Part shown: piece by piece, positions 6,677-14,077 of the stretch | Position numbering within the stretch: position 1 is the stretch's first letter | How the letters are laid out: each line of letters begins with the position of its first letter | DNA from: Terriglobales bacterium | GTDB taxonomy: Bacteria; Acidobacteriota; Terriglobia; Terriglobales; Acidobacteriaceae | Assembly (NCBI GenBank): GCA_035454605.1 | Contig: DATIGQ010000208.1 | Location: 1 to 40,780 of the forward strand | Reading direction: 5' to 3' | Length of the DNA: 40,780 bases | Notes under the pieces: model-generated | What the model was told of the DNA's origin: nothing | Seen by the model: only the letters and a program-made list of their open reading frames with translations | Databases searched by the model: none | Made by a program: the position numbers and the translations under genes

Positions 6677-8170
6677 ATGGCACAGCCTGGCACTGAGTCC
6701 ACCTCCCGCGCCCGACCAAGCGGCCCCACCATCGGCCGCTGGCGCAAATGGCTGATGGCCTTCCTGTTTCTCGCCTGCTTCGGGTTTGCAGGCGGGGCCG
6801 CTTTTCTGCTGTTCGCTCTGGTGCCCCTGGATCATGCTTTGGAGACCCGCGGCTGGGGCCAGGCCGGCATCGACCGGCTGGTGGGATTGCTGGTCTGGGC
6901 CTGGGGTTTGATCGCGCTGGCGGTCACCGCGCTCTACTACCGCCTTACGCTCAGCCGGACCTATCGTCGGCGGCCGGCCCTCGGCCTGCTCCTCTTCATG
7001 ATGGTCGCTGCCGGTGCCACCTTCGCCCTGTTCCTCGACACCGGCATGGGCATCATCGCCGCCCGTCGCTCCCGCGTCGAGCAGCTCTCCCGCAACCTCA
7101 CCTTCGGACCTTACCCGGACCTGGAGGACCTGAAGAGCCTCAAGTTCCAGCAGTACGACGGCGTCATCACGCTGCTGCACCCCGCACTGCCATTTGAGAA
7201 GGTGCTCCTGGACCGCGAAACGCAGGCCGCCGCGGAGGCCGGTATCCCGGTGTACTCCTTCCCCATGCTGCCCTGGATCTCGGAGAACCGGGAGGCGCTC
7301 GAAGCGGTTCAACGGCTGCTGGGCGACGGCAGCAAACGCTACTACGTGCACTGCTACCTGGGCCAGCATCGCGCCAACCTGGTCCGTCAGATGGCCACGC
7401 ATGGCCTGGGGCTGGCGCAAGAATCCGTCGACGAACTGCTGCCGGACAGACTGGAGCGTGGCACGCTGTTCACTTATGAGCAGAAACGCATCGTGCTCGG
7501 ACCGCTTCCCGTCGACCAGGAATGGTTCACCGCGGTCTTGCGCCACGGCGTACGCGAAGTGATCTCTACGCTCGATCCCGCGGACCCCGACAACCAGCCC
7601 TGGATCGAGCAGATCGACAAGGTGGCCGCCGACTACAACCTGAAAATCACCTCCAAGCCGATCGATACGCATGCGCCCGACCCGCTGGCCATCCGCGACC
7701 TGGCCCAGTACGCGCGCAATGCCACCGAGCGCGTCTACATCCTGGGTTACCGCACCGGCCGCTGGGTCTGGCCCCTGGATGCCGCCCTGGGCAGCGGCCA
7801 GTTCACTCCCGTGCCTATCGCGCGAGAGTCCTTCGAGCGCGGACCCCTTTTTAAGTTCAACAAGAAGTACGTGCTCGGACCCTACCCGACCGACGACGAG
7901 ATCGGGACCCTGAAGTTGGCGGGCATCCGCGAAGTCGTCTCTCTAATGGACGGCAGCAAACCCGACAATCAACGCTGGATCCAGCGCGAGCAGCAGTGGA
8001 CCGCCGTCTATGGCTTCCAGTTCACCCACCTCTCCATTCCGTCATCGGGCGACGCCAGCAGCCAGGTCAGCCAGGCCACCGACTACATCCGCGGCCGCCC
8101 CGGCCCGCTCTACATCCACAGCTTCCGCACCGACGAACGCGTGCAGGCCGTGGCCAACCGGCTGCGCTGA
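6677..8170 (+). CDS. Membrane protein with three tandem dual-specificity-phosphatase-like repeats
   Basis: The protein is 497 aa. Three N-terminal membrane segments (about 26-50, 66-90, 100-128) are followed by three repeats, each opening with a GPYP-like turn: LTFGPYPD (141-148), RIVLGPLPVD (271-280) and YVLGPYPTDD (398-407). Repeat 1 contains VHCYLGQHR, an intact HCX5R phosphatase loop (H225, C226, R232). Repeat 2 has ILGYRTGR at the same place (Cys to Leu, Arg362 kept). Repeat 3 has IHSFRTDER (H481, S482, R488), an exact Cys-to-Ser change. Repeat 1 could be a protein or lipid phosphatase; repeats 2 and 3 look like binding or scaffold copies. The ATG at 6677 is preferred to the TTG at 6668. 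No named family is certain; a membrane-anchored tyrosine/dual-specificity-like phosphatase is the closest description. Confidence 0.7.
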   Translation: MAQPGTESTSRARPSGPTIGRWRKWLMAFLFLACFGFAGGAAFLLFALVPLDHALETRGWGQAGIDRLVGLLVWAWGLIALAVTALYYRLTLSRTYRRRPALGLLLFMMVAAGATFALFLDTGMGIIAARRSRVEQLSRNLTFGPYPDLEDLKSLKFQQYDGVITLLHPALPFEKVLLDRETQAAAEAGIPVYSFPMLPWISENREALEAVQRLLGDGSKRYYVHCYLGQHRANLVRQMATHGLGLAQESVDELLPDRLERGTLFTYEQKRIVLGPLPVDQEWFTAVLRHGVREVISTLDPADPDNQPWIEQIDKVAADYNLKITSKPIDTHAPDPLAIRDLAQYARNATERVYILGYRTGRWVWPLDAALGSGQFTPVPIARESFERGPLFKFNKKYVLGPYPTDDEIGTLKLAGIREVVSLMDGSKPDNQRWIQREQQWTAVYGFQFTHLSIPSSGDASSQVSQATDYIRGRPGPLYIHSFRTDERVQAVANRLR

Positions 8171-8236
8171 GCTAGGCCTCGGCCGCGAGCGGGATACTCA
8201 AGCACTTCGCAGGAGCAACTACGAAGGGGAAGCTGC

Positions 8237-9718
8237 CTACCCTTTGCGCACGCCCACGGCGGCCATCACGCGGTTGCGGCCGGCCTGCTTGGCGGCGTAG
8301 AGGGCTTCGTCGGCGGCGCGCACCAGTTCGTCGCGCGTAGTGCCGTTCTCGGGATAGTCGGCCACGCCGGCGCTGATGGTCACTGGTCGCGGCACGCCGG
8401 GGAAGGGCCAGGACTCGACCACGCGGCGCAGCTTCTCGGCCACGCCCATGGCGTTCTCGCCGGTGGTCTCCGGCACCAGGATGGCGAACTCCTCGCCGCC
8501 GTAGCGGCACACCACGTCGGCCTTGCGCAGTTGCTGGGTGAAGATGGCGGACATCTGGCGCAGCACTTCGTCGCCCAGCAGGTGGCCGAACTCGTCGTTC
8601 AGTTTCTTGAAGTGGTCGATATCCACCATGATCACGGCCATCTGCCCGGTGTAGCGGCTGGCGCGCTCCATCTCCTCCACCACGCGCATCTCGAAGTAGC
8701 GCCGGTTGTAGATGGAGGTCAGGCCGTCGAGGTACGCCATCTGCTTCACGCGGTCGAAAAAGCGCGCGTTCTGGATGGCGCCGGCGCAGATGTCGGCCAT
8801 GGACTCCAGCGCCTGCACGTCGGCGGGCTGGAAGGCGTTCTCGGTCGCGTTCTCCAGCGCCAGCACGCCCAGAGTCTGCCCGAAGGAGATCAGCGGCAGG
8901 CACAGCTCGGAGCGGGTCTCGTCGTATCCGGTCACGTAGCCTTCGACCTTGCTCACGTCGTTTTCCACCACCGGGCGACCGCTGGCCAGCGCCCGCCCGC
9001 AGAGGCCGGCGCCCGACGGCAGCCGACCACCAATGCGCATGCGCGGTGTTAACCGGCCCTGCTGCGCCTGGATCACCAGGTCGCCTTCTTCCTCGCGCAG
9101 AAGCACCGCCACCTCGTCTACCGGGAAGGAAGACAGGATCATGGAACAGACCTTGTCCAGCAACTGGCTCAGGTCCAGCATGCCGGTGGTTTCGCGGGCG
9201 ATAGTGTTGATGGCTTCCAGCTGCGTGGAACGCCGGCGCTCCAGCGAATACAGCCGCGCGTTCTCCAGCGCGATAGAGGCCTGGGTGGAGAAGAGCGCGA
9301 GCAGGTCCACCGTCTCCTGGCTGAAGAAGTCCAGTTGGTCGCTCTGGCAGTCCAGGACGCCCACCACGTCGTCGCGCACCATCAGCGGAATCGCCACCTC
9401 GGAGCGCGTGGATTCCATCGCTCTCACATAGCGCGGATCCTTGGAGACGTCGGGGGCATAGATGGGGCGCTTGATCTGGGCCGCCGTTCCGATCAGTCCT
9501 TTGCCCACCGGTATGCGGCTGCCTTCGCTGCCGGCGGCGCGCCCGAAGTGCGCGCGCACGTAAAGTTCATTGTTCGCAGTGTCCAGCAGAAAAATGGTGG
9601 CGTTCTGGAACTGGAAGTAGTCCCGCAGGATGGAAAGGATCCGGTTCAGCACTTCGTCCAGCTCGAAGGTCGAGAGGACGGCCTGGCTGGCGTCGTACAG
9701 GATGGCGATCTTCTGCAT
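8237..9718 (-). CDS. Diguanylate cyclase with two GAF domains
   Basis: The protein is 493 aa. It has GAF domain 1 (about 18-155), GAF domain 2 (about 180-318) and a GGDEF domain (about 328-490). The active-site loop is GGEEF (407-411), and RKAD (398-401) lies five residues before it, the usual position of the RxxD product-inhibition site. The enzyme should therefore make cyclic di-GMP from two GTP and be feedback-controlled. It has no membrane segment, so the GAF domains probably sense a cytoplasmic small molecule or redox signal. The ATG at 9718 is chosen because the protein begins there with the helix leading into GAF1; the frame stays open upstream through moeA only as an antisense shadow. 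It is divergent from moeA across 90 bp. A TAGAAT box sits only 11 nt before the start codon. Confidence 0.93.
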   Translation of the reverse strand: MQKIAILYDASQAVLSTFELDEVLNRILSILRDYFQFQNATIFLLDTANNELYVRAHFGRAAGSEGSRIPVGKGLIGTAAQIKRPIYAPDVSKDPRYVRAMESTRSEVAIPLMVRDDVVGVLDCQSDQLDFFSQETVDLLALFSTQASIALENARLYSLERRRSTQLEAINTIARETTGMLDLSQLLDKVCSMILSSFPVDEVAVLLREEEGDLVIQAQQGRLTPRMRIGGRLPSGAGLCGRALASGRPVVENDVSKVEGYVTGYDETRSELCLPLISFGQTLGVLALENATENAFQPADVQALESMADICAGAIQNARFFDRVKQMAYLDGLTSIYNRRYFEMRVVEEMERASRYTGQMAVIMVDIDHFKKLNDEFGHLLGDEVLRQMSAIFTQQLRKADVVCRYGGEEFAILVPETTGENAMGVAEKLRRVVESWPFPGVPRPVTISAGVADYPENGTTRDELVRAADEALYAAKQAGRNRVMAAVGVRKG

Positions 9719-9729
9719 TCCTGAACCGG

Positions 9730-9735
9730 ATTCTA
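9730..9735 (-). promoter_or_regulatory. -10-like box next to the diguanylate cyclase start
   Basis: TAGAAT on the minus strand ends 11 nt before the ATG at 9718. If it is used, the transcript would start near 9723 and have a leader of only about 5 nt. No good -35 is visible. Confidence 0.4.
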
Positions 9736-9808
9736 CCGTATCGTTTAGCGGAAAACGCGCCAGAAAGGCGGCTTCGCAGGGCACGCTGGTACCATATCGG
9801 GCGGAACC

Positions 9809-11059
9809 ATGGTTACCCCTTCCGCGCCCCCGGTATTGCCTTTTCCGGACGCCCGCCGCGTGGTCGAGGAACGCGCCCGCGAGGCCCGACCGACAGAGAT
9901 CGAGCCGCTTCCGCTTCCCGAAAGCCGCGGCCGGGTGCTGGCCGAAAACGTGCTCTGCGACCGCGACCTGCCGCCCTTTCCCCGAGCCACCCGTGACGGC
10001 TTTGCCGTGCGCGCGGCGGACCTGGCCACCCTCCCGGCGCGACTGCGAGTCGTGGGCGAGATTCGTGCCGGCGGCGGGACGCCCCCGGGTTTCACTTCGC
10101 TGGCCGCAGGGGAGGCCATCGAGATCATGACCGGGGCCGCGGTTCCCGCGGGCGCGGACGCCGTGGTCATGGTGGAGTACACCGCCCGCAAGGGTCCTAT
10201 GGTGGAGGTGACGCGCACCGCCGCGGCCGGTGAGAACGTGGTGCCGCCCGGGAGTGAAGCCCGCGCCGGGGACGTGATCGTAGCCCTCGGCACCCGCCTG
10301 GGCTACGCCCAGATCGGCGCCGCAGCGGCCGCCGGGCGCACCGAGGTGCGCGTGCACAGCCGTCCGCATGTGGCACTGCTGGCGACCGGCGACGAGATCG
10401 TGGACATGGCCGCCGAACCCGGGCCCAACCAGATCCGCAACTCCAACAGCTATTCGCTGGCCGCGCAGGTGGAGGCGGCGGGCGGCGACCCGGCGCGGTT
10501 GCCCATCGCACCCGACGAGCGCGAGGCCCTGCGCCGGCTCATCCAGCAGGGGCTTGGGGCCGACCTGCTGCTCATCACCGGCGGCGTCTCCGTGGGCCGC
10601 TACGACCTGGTGGAGCAAGTGCTGGGCGATTTCGACGCGGAGATCTTTTTCGCCGGCGCCCTCATCCAGCCCGGACGCCCGGTGGTGTTCGGGCGCGCGG
10701 CGCGCCAGCCCAACGCGCGCCCCACGTTTTTTCTGGGCCTGCCGGGGAACCCCATCTCAACCATGGTGACCTTCGAATTGTTCGCGCGCCCGCTGTTGGA
10801 AGCGCTTTCCGGCGCCGCGCCCGAGCCGCTGCATTTCCTGCGCGCGCGATTGAAGTCGGAGGTGAAAACAAAGACCGGCCTGACGCGGTTCTTGCCCGCG
10901 CGGCTCTCCGGCCAGCTCGAGGAAACCGAGGTCGAGCGAGTGCTCTGGCAGGGCTCGGGAGACCTGGCCTCGGCGGCCCGCGCCAACTGCTTCCTGGTGG
11001 TGCCTCCGGACCGCGAGCAGTTAGCCGCGGGGGAGATGGTCGCAGTCCTGTTGCGCTGA
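9809..11059 (+). CDS. moeA: Molybdopterin molybdotransferase MoeA
   Basis: The protein is 416 aa, normal for MoeA. It inserts molybdate into adenylylated molybdopterin in the last step of molybdenum cofactor synthesis. Visible signatures are PPFPRATRDGFAV (55-67), EIMTGAAVPAGADAVV (about 104-119), LLATGDEIV (about 188-196), TGGVSVGRYD (about 256-265) and GLPGNPIST (about 311-319). This is the MoeA N-terminal region, central MoCF/MogA-like domain and C-terminal domain in order. It opens a plus-strand cluster with moaC (30 nt downstream), a response regulator and a mog/moaB gene. The ATG at 9809 is the first start in frame after the divergent promoter region. Confidence 0.95.
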   Translation: MVTPSAPPVLPFPDARRVVEERAREARPTEIEPLPLPESRGRVLAENVLCDRDLPPFPRATRDGFAVRAADLATLPARLRVVGEIRAGGGTPPGFTSLAAGEAIEIMTGAAVPAGADAVVMVEYTARKGPMVEVTRTAAAGENVVPPGSEARAGDVIVALGTRLGYAQIGAAAAAGRTEVRVHSRPHVALLATGDEIVDMAAEPGPNQIRNSNSYSLAAQVEAAGGDPARLPIAPDEREALRRLIQQGLGADLLLITGGVSVGRYDLVEQVLGDFDAEIFFAGALIQPGRPVVFGRAARQPNARPTFFLGLPGNPISTMVTFELFARPLLEALSGAAPEPLHFLRARLKSEVKTKTGLTRFLPARLSGQLEETEVERVLWQGSGDLASAARANCFLVVPPDREQLAAGEMVAVLLR

Positions 11060-11089
11060 GCCACGATGTAAGATAGCCGTCCTCGTTGC

Positions 11090-11569
11090 ATGCCGAAAAA
11101 GCTTTCCCATTTCGATACGCGCGGGCGGGCGCGCATGGTAGATGTTTCGGCCAAGCCGGCCACGCGCCGCGAAGCCGAAGCCACGGCCTTTGTCGCTATG
11201 TCCCGCCGCGTGCTCAAGGCGCTGCCCAGGAATCCCAAGGGGAATCCGCTGGAAGTGGCGCGCTTTGCGGGAATCAGCGCCGCCAAGCGCACCGCCGAGC
11301 TGATTCCCATGTGTCATCCGCTGCCGTTGAGCCACGTTGATGTGACCACACGGCTGTGCGAGAATGGCGTCTCCATCGCCGCCCGCGTGGCCACTACGGC
11401 GCCTACCGGCGTGGAGATGGAAGCGCTGGTGGCCGCCAGCGTTGCCGCTCTGACCGTTTACGACATGTGCAAAGCCCTGGACAAGGGCATGGAGATCCGC
11501 CGGGTCGTGCTCGAGCGCAAGACGGGCGGCAAGAGCGGTGACTACCGGCGTGCGCGCCCGAGGAAATAG
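11090..11569 (+). CDS. moaC: Cyclic pyranopterin monophosphate synthase MoaC
   Basis: The protein is 159 aa, the usual MoaC length. It converts the MoaA product (3',8-cyclo-dihydro-GTP) into cyclic pyranopterin monophosphate in molybdenum cofactor synthesis. The family motifs are [17 protein letters not shown] (64-80), containing the conserved lysine K66 and MCHPL, then [11 protein letters not shown] (124-134), containing the Asp-Lys pair D125/K128, and the C-terminal KTGGKSGD (144-151). moaA, moaD and moaE are not in the window, so the pathway is completed elsewhere. A TAAGAT box (11069-11074) lies 15 nt before the ATG and could give this gene its own short-leader transcript. Confidence 0.95.
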   Translation: MPKKLSHFDTRGRARMVDVSAKPATRREAEATAFVAMSRRVLKALPRNPKGNPLEVARFAGISAAKRTAELIPMCHPLPLSHVDVTTRLCENGVSIAARVATTAPTGVEMEALVAASVAALTVYDMCKALDKGMEIRRVVLERKTGGKSGDYRRARPRK

Positions 11570-11577
11570 CCAGCCCC

Positions 11578-12324
11578 ATGCAGGCCAACGTCAAAGTACT
11601 GCTGGTGGACGACAACCCGATGGTGCTGGAGATGCTGCGCGCCGCCTTGGATCCTTTGGCCCACGTCTCGACCTCCACGGACGGCGCCGACGCCCTGCTC
11701 AAGCTCATCGACGAGCCCCCCGACCTGCTCATCAGCGACTTCCGCATGCCCGGGCTCGACGGCCAGCAGCTCCTGGACAAGATCCGCAGCCGCGCCGCGA
11801 CCGCCAAGATGCCCGTCATCCTGCTGGCCAGCCGCGTCGATATCACCGACAAGCTGCGGGGCTTGCAGTCGGTCGAAGAGCTGGTGGAAAAGCCCTTCTT
11901 CCTGCGCGACGCCACCGCCCGCATCAAGAAGGCCATTGACCGCATCGCGCTGGAGAAGATGGCGCGCGATGCTCCCGGCGAAGGCGTGCTGCGCGGCAGC
12001 CTGGCGCAGATGAACGTCATGGACCTGTTGCAGTCGCTGGAGCTGGGCCACAAGACCTGCAAGCTGGTCCTGAGCAGCGACGGCGAGCGCTGCGAAATGT
12101 ATTTCACCGACGGCCAGATCAACCACGCCGTCTACGGACCCTTGAAGGGCGACGACGCCGTGTACAAGGTCCTGGGCTGGCCGGGTGGCAGCTTCACCAT
12201 CGACTTCACCGGCAAGAGCGCGGAGCAGACCTGCACCCGCTCCACCCAGGGGCTGCTCATGGAAGGCTTGCGCCTGATTGACGAGGCCAACCGCGACGCC
12301 GAAGAGAACATCCTCGAAACCTGA
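11578..12324 (+). CDS. Response regulator: receiver domain plus DUF4388 (PATAN-like)
   Basis: The protein is 248 aa. The receiver domain (about 5-120) has D11/D12, the phospho-acceptor D54 in ISDFRMPGLDG (52-62) and K105 in VEKPF. The position normally held by Thr/Ser is alanine (A84 in ILLAS), so output coupling may be altered. A C-terminal DUF4388 domain (about 132-230, starting GSLAQMNVMDLLQSLELGHKTC) follows; such domains occur in Acidobacteriota, Deinococcota and Myxococcota regulators and probably mediate protein contacts. There is no DNA-binding or enzymatic domain. The gene lies 8 nt after moaC and 1 nt before mog, so it is almost certainly cotranscribed with molybdenum cofactor genes, an unexplained but firm context. 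Confidence 0.85.
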   Translation: MQANVKVLLVDDNPMVLEMLRAALDPLAHVSTSTDGADALLKLIDEPPDLLISDFRMPGLDGQQLLDKIRSRAATAKMPVILLASRVDITDKLRGLQSVEELVEKPFFLRDATARIKKAIDRIALEKMARDAPGEGVLRGSLAQMNVMDLLQSLELGHKTCKLVLSSDGERCEMYFTDGQINHAVYGPLKGDDAVYKVLGWPGGSFTIDFTGKSAEQTCTRSTQGLLMEGLRLIDEANRDAEENILET

Positions 12325-12325
12325 C

Positions 12326-12811
12326 ATGACGGCCGCGGTGCTCACGGTCAGCGACTCGGCGGCACGCGGCGAGCGCCGGGACCTCTCCGGTCCGGCGGTG
12401 GCCGAGGCGCTACGGCGCAAAGGGTTCGAGGTGGTCGCGGTGGAGATCGCGCCCGACGAGCGCACCACCATCGAGAACGCCCTCATGCGCCTGGCGGCGC
12501 GAGTGCGCCTGGTGGTCACCACCGGCGGCACCGGCCTGGCCGAGCGCGACGTTACACCTGAGGCTACGCGCGCCGTCTGCGAGCGTCTGGTGGATGGCCT
12601 CTCCGAACGCATGCGTCTCGAGGGCGCGCGCAAGACGCCCATGGCCGCACTGAGCCGCGGCCTGTGCGGCACGCGCGGGCAGTCGCTCGTGGTCAACCTG
12701 CCCGGCAACCCCGCAGGCGCCACCGACTCCCTGGCCGCCATCGTGGACCTGCTGCCGCACGCCTTGGAACTGCTCGCGGGGGACACCGCCCACCCGGCGG
12801 GCCATGCCTGA
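12326..12811 (+). CDS. Molybdopterin adenylyltransferase (MogA/MoaB family)
   Basis: The protein is 161 aa. It adenylylates molybdopterin before molybdate insertion by MoeA. The signatures are AVLTVSDSAARGERRDLSGP (4-23), TTGGTGLAERDVTPEAT (65-81, with the catalytic-region Asp of the family) and VVNLPGNPAGATDSL near the C terminus. The ATG at 12326 is only 1 nt past the stop of the response regulator and gives the canonical N-terminus; an earlier in-frame start inside the regulator gene adds 16 unlikely residues. A GC-rich hairpin follows the stop codon. MogA and MoaB cannot be told apart from sequence alone. Confidence 0.9.
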   Translation: MTAAVLTVSDSAARGERRDLSGPAVAEALRRKGFEVVAVEIAPDERTTIENALMRLAARVRLVVTTGGTGLAERDVTPEATRAVCERLVDGLSERMRLEGARKTPMAALSRGLCGTRGQSLVVNLPGNPAGATDSLAAIVDLLPHALELLAGDTAHPAGHA

Positions 12812-12812
12812 T

Positions 12813-12838
12813 CGCGCGCCGCCTGGCACCGGCGCGCG
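12813..12838 (+). terminator. Strong GC hairpin at the end of the molybdenum cofactor cluster
   Basis: CGCGCGCCG (12813-12821) pairs exactly with CGGCGCGCG (12830-12838) around an 8-nt loop, 2 nt after the mog/moaB stop codon. Only a weak T-containing stretch (CATCCTTT) follows, so it may pause or end transcription rather than being a classical intrinsic terminator. Confidence 0.5.
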
Positions 12839-12872
12839 CGCTCATCCTTTCGCGTAAAATGAACTAGTCCGT

Positions 12873-13502
12873 TTGGATTTCCTCAAGCACATCCTGGCGA
12901 AGTACACCGCTTTCCTGTGGGGTCTGATGGCGCCGCTGGGCTCGTGGGCGGTGTTCACGATTGCCTTCGTAGACGCCGCCTTCGTGGGCATCCCCATGGA
13001 CCCGCTGGTGGCGGCGTACGTTTACAAGTATCCGCAGCAGTTCTGGCTGTATCCGGTGATGGGCGCCGTGGGCTCGGCGCTGGGCAGCACCATCCTCTAC
13101 GGCATCGGGTGGAAGGGCGGCCAGCTCGTGCTGGCGAAGCGGGTTTCCCCTCAGCGCATGGCCAGCCTGCACAATTCCTTCGAGCGCCACCCTGCATGGG
13201 CGCTGATGCTGCCTTCCATGCTCCCGCCTCCTACTCCCTTTAAGCTGTTCGTGCTGGCTGCCGGGGTCTTCCGCATGCCATTGGGGGAGTTTCTCTTGGC
13301 GATCATCGCCGGGCGCATGGCGCGCTACACGGTCCTCTCCGTTCTGACGGTACTGTTCGGCGAGCGGGTCGTACACACGCTCGGCAACCTGTTCCGCGAT
13401 CACCTCGGCGCCACGATAGGCGTGGTTGGAGTGGTGATCCTGCTGGTGATCCTCTACTACCGGCTGCGCGCCCCGGTTGCGGAACTGGCTACCGACGACT
13501 AG
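12873..13502 (+). CDS. DedA/VTT-domain inner membrane protein
   Basis: The protein is 209 aa with four to five membrane segments and the VTT (SNARE-associated/DedA-like) layout. AFVDAAFVGIPMDPLVA (31-47) forms the first re-entrant region, and AGRMARYTV (146-154) corresponds to the conserved G-R-x-x-R-Y motif in the second. Members are linked to lipid flipping and proton-dependent membrane homeostasis; the substrate here is unknown. The only start giving the full N-terminus is a TTG at 12873, because a TAA in frame lies at 12855. The next ATG, at residue 19, would cut into the first segment. A TAAAAT box (12855-12860) sits 12 nt before the TTG. The gene converges with the DUF6580-like gene, overlapping by 4 nt. 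Confidence 0.8.
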   Translation: MDFLKHILAKYTAFLWGLMAPLGSWAVFTIAFVDAAFVGIPMDPLVAAYVYKYPQQFWLYPVMGAVGSALGSTILYGIGWKGGQLVLAKRVSPQRMASLHNSFERHPAWALMLPSMLPPPTPFKLFVLAAGVFRMPLGEFLLAIIAGRMARYTVLSVLTVLFGERVVHTLGNLFRDHLGATIGVVGVVILLVILYYRLRAPVAELATDD

Positions 13503-14023
13503 GCGGCCGCGCTACGGCCTTCGCCAACAGCGCGGGAGATGGAGGCCACCAGCGCCGGCAATCCGAAGAACGCCGCCGTGAAGACCAGATCGGACGCCAC
13601 CGTGTTGCGGAAGAAGGGCACGGCGGCAGCGTAACAGGCCAGAAGTCCGTCGAGAGTCTTGGGGTACATGCTCCACACCGCCCAGACGGCGAAGTTGCTT
13701 ACCAGGAAGAAAGAGACCGAAGTGGCCAGCGCCGCGCCGGCGATGCGCAGCGGCCGATGGTTCTCGCGCAGCAACCCTCCCATCAGCGCAATGGCCGCGT
13801 ACCACGCCCACGTGATCAGCAAGTCTCCGGTAAACGGATAACCGTACACGAACCGGTTCAGGACCACGTCGGAGGCCGCCAACATGAGCAGCGGAATCCA
13901 CATGCGACGCCGCGGCTGGCGCGCTCCGAAGTAGAGCAGCGACGCCCCCACCGGCGTGAAGTTCAGCATGGGTGGCAGGAAGCGCAGGGCAATGGCAAGG
14001 GCGACGAACAGGTAAGCCAGCAT
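13499..14023 (-). CDS. DUF6580-like integral membrane protein
   Basis: The protein is about 174 aa with six predicted membrane segments and almost no soluble part. It opens with MLAYLFVALAIALRFLPPM and contains NFTPVGASLLYFGA and LASDV-type small-residue helices with ITWAWYAAIALMGG. The pattern fits the DUF6580 group of small membrane proteins, whose function is unknown; a resemblance to substrate-binding membrane subunits of vitamin transporters is possible but unproven. The ATG at 14023 is chosen; a GTG two codons upstream overlaps the GAGGTG that looks like the ribosome site. It is the last gene of a minus-strand run with the YdjM-like and lipid kinase genes. Confidence 0.65.
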   Translation of the reverse strand: MLAYLFVALAIALRFLPPMLNFTPVGASLLYFGARQPRRRMWIPLLMLAASDVVLNRFVYGYPFTGDLLITWAWYAAIALMGGLLRENHRPLRIAGAALATSVSFFLVSNFAVWAVWSMYPKTLDGLLACYAAAVPFFRNTVASDLVFTAAFFGLPALVASISRAVGEGRSAAA

Positions 14024-14077
14024 GTTCACCTCGGGGACTTGCCATTATTCGCGGCAGGGGACGGCCAGTCAAGCCGC

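Noticed and set aside
6332-7672. 446-codon open frame on the minus strand across the PilZ gene start and the phosphatase-like gene
   Set aside because: It overlaps two better supported genes in other frames and has a low-complexity, Gln/Glu/Gly-rich composition.
8117-8140. Third phosphatase-like repeat considered as catalytic
   Set aside because: The nucleophilic cysteine position is serine (HSFRTDER), which is not expected to support cysteine-phosphatase chemistry.
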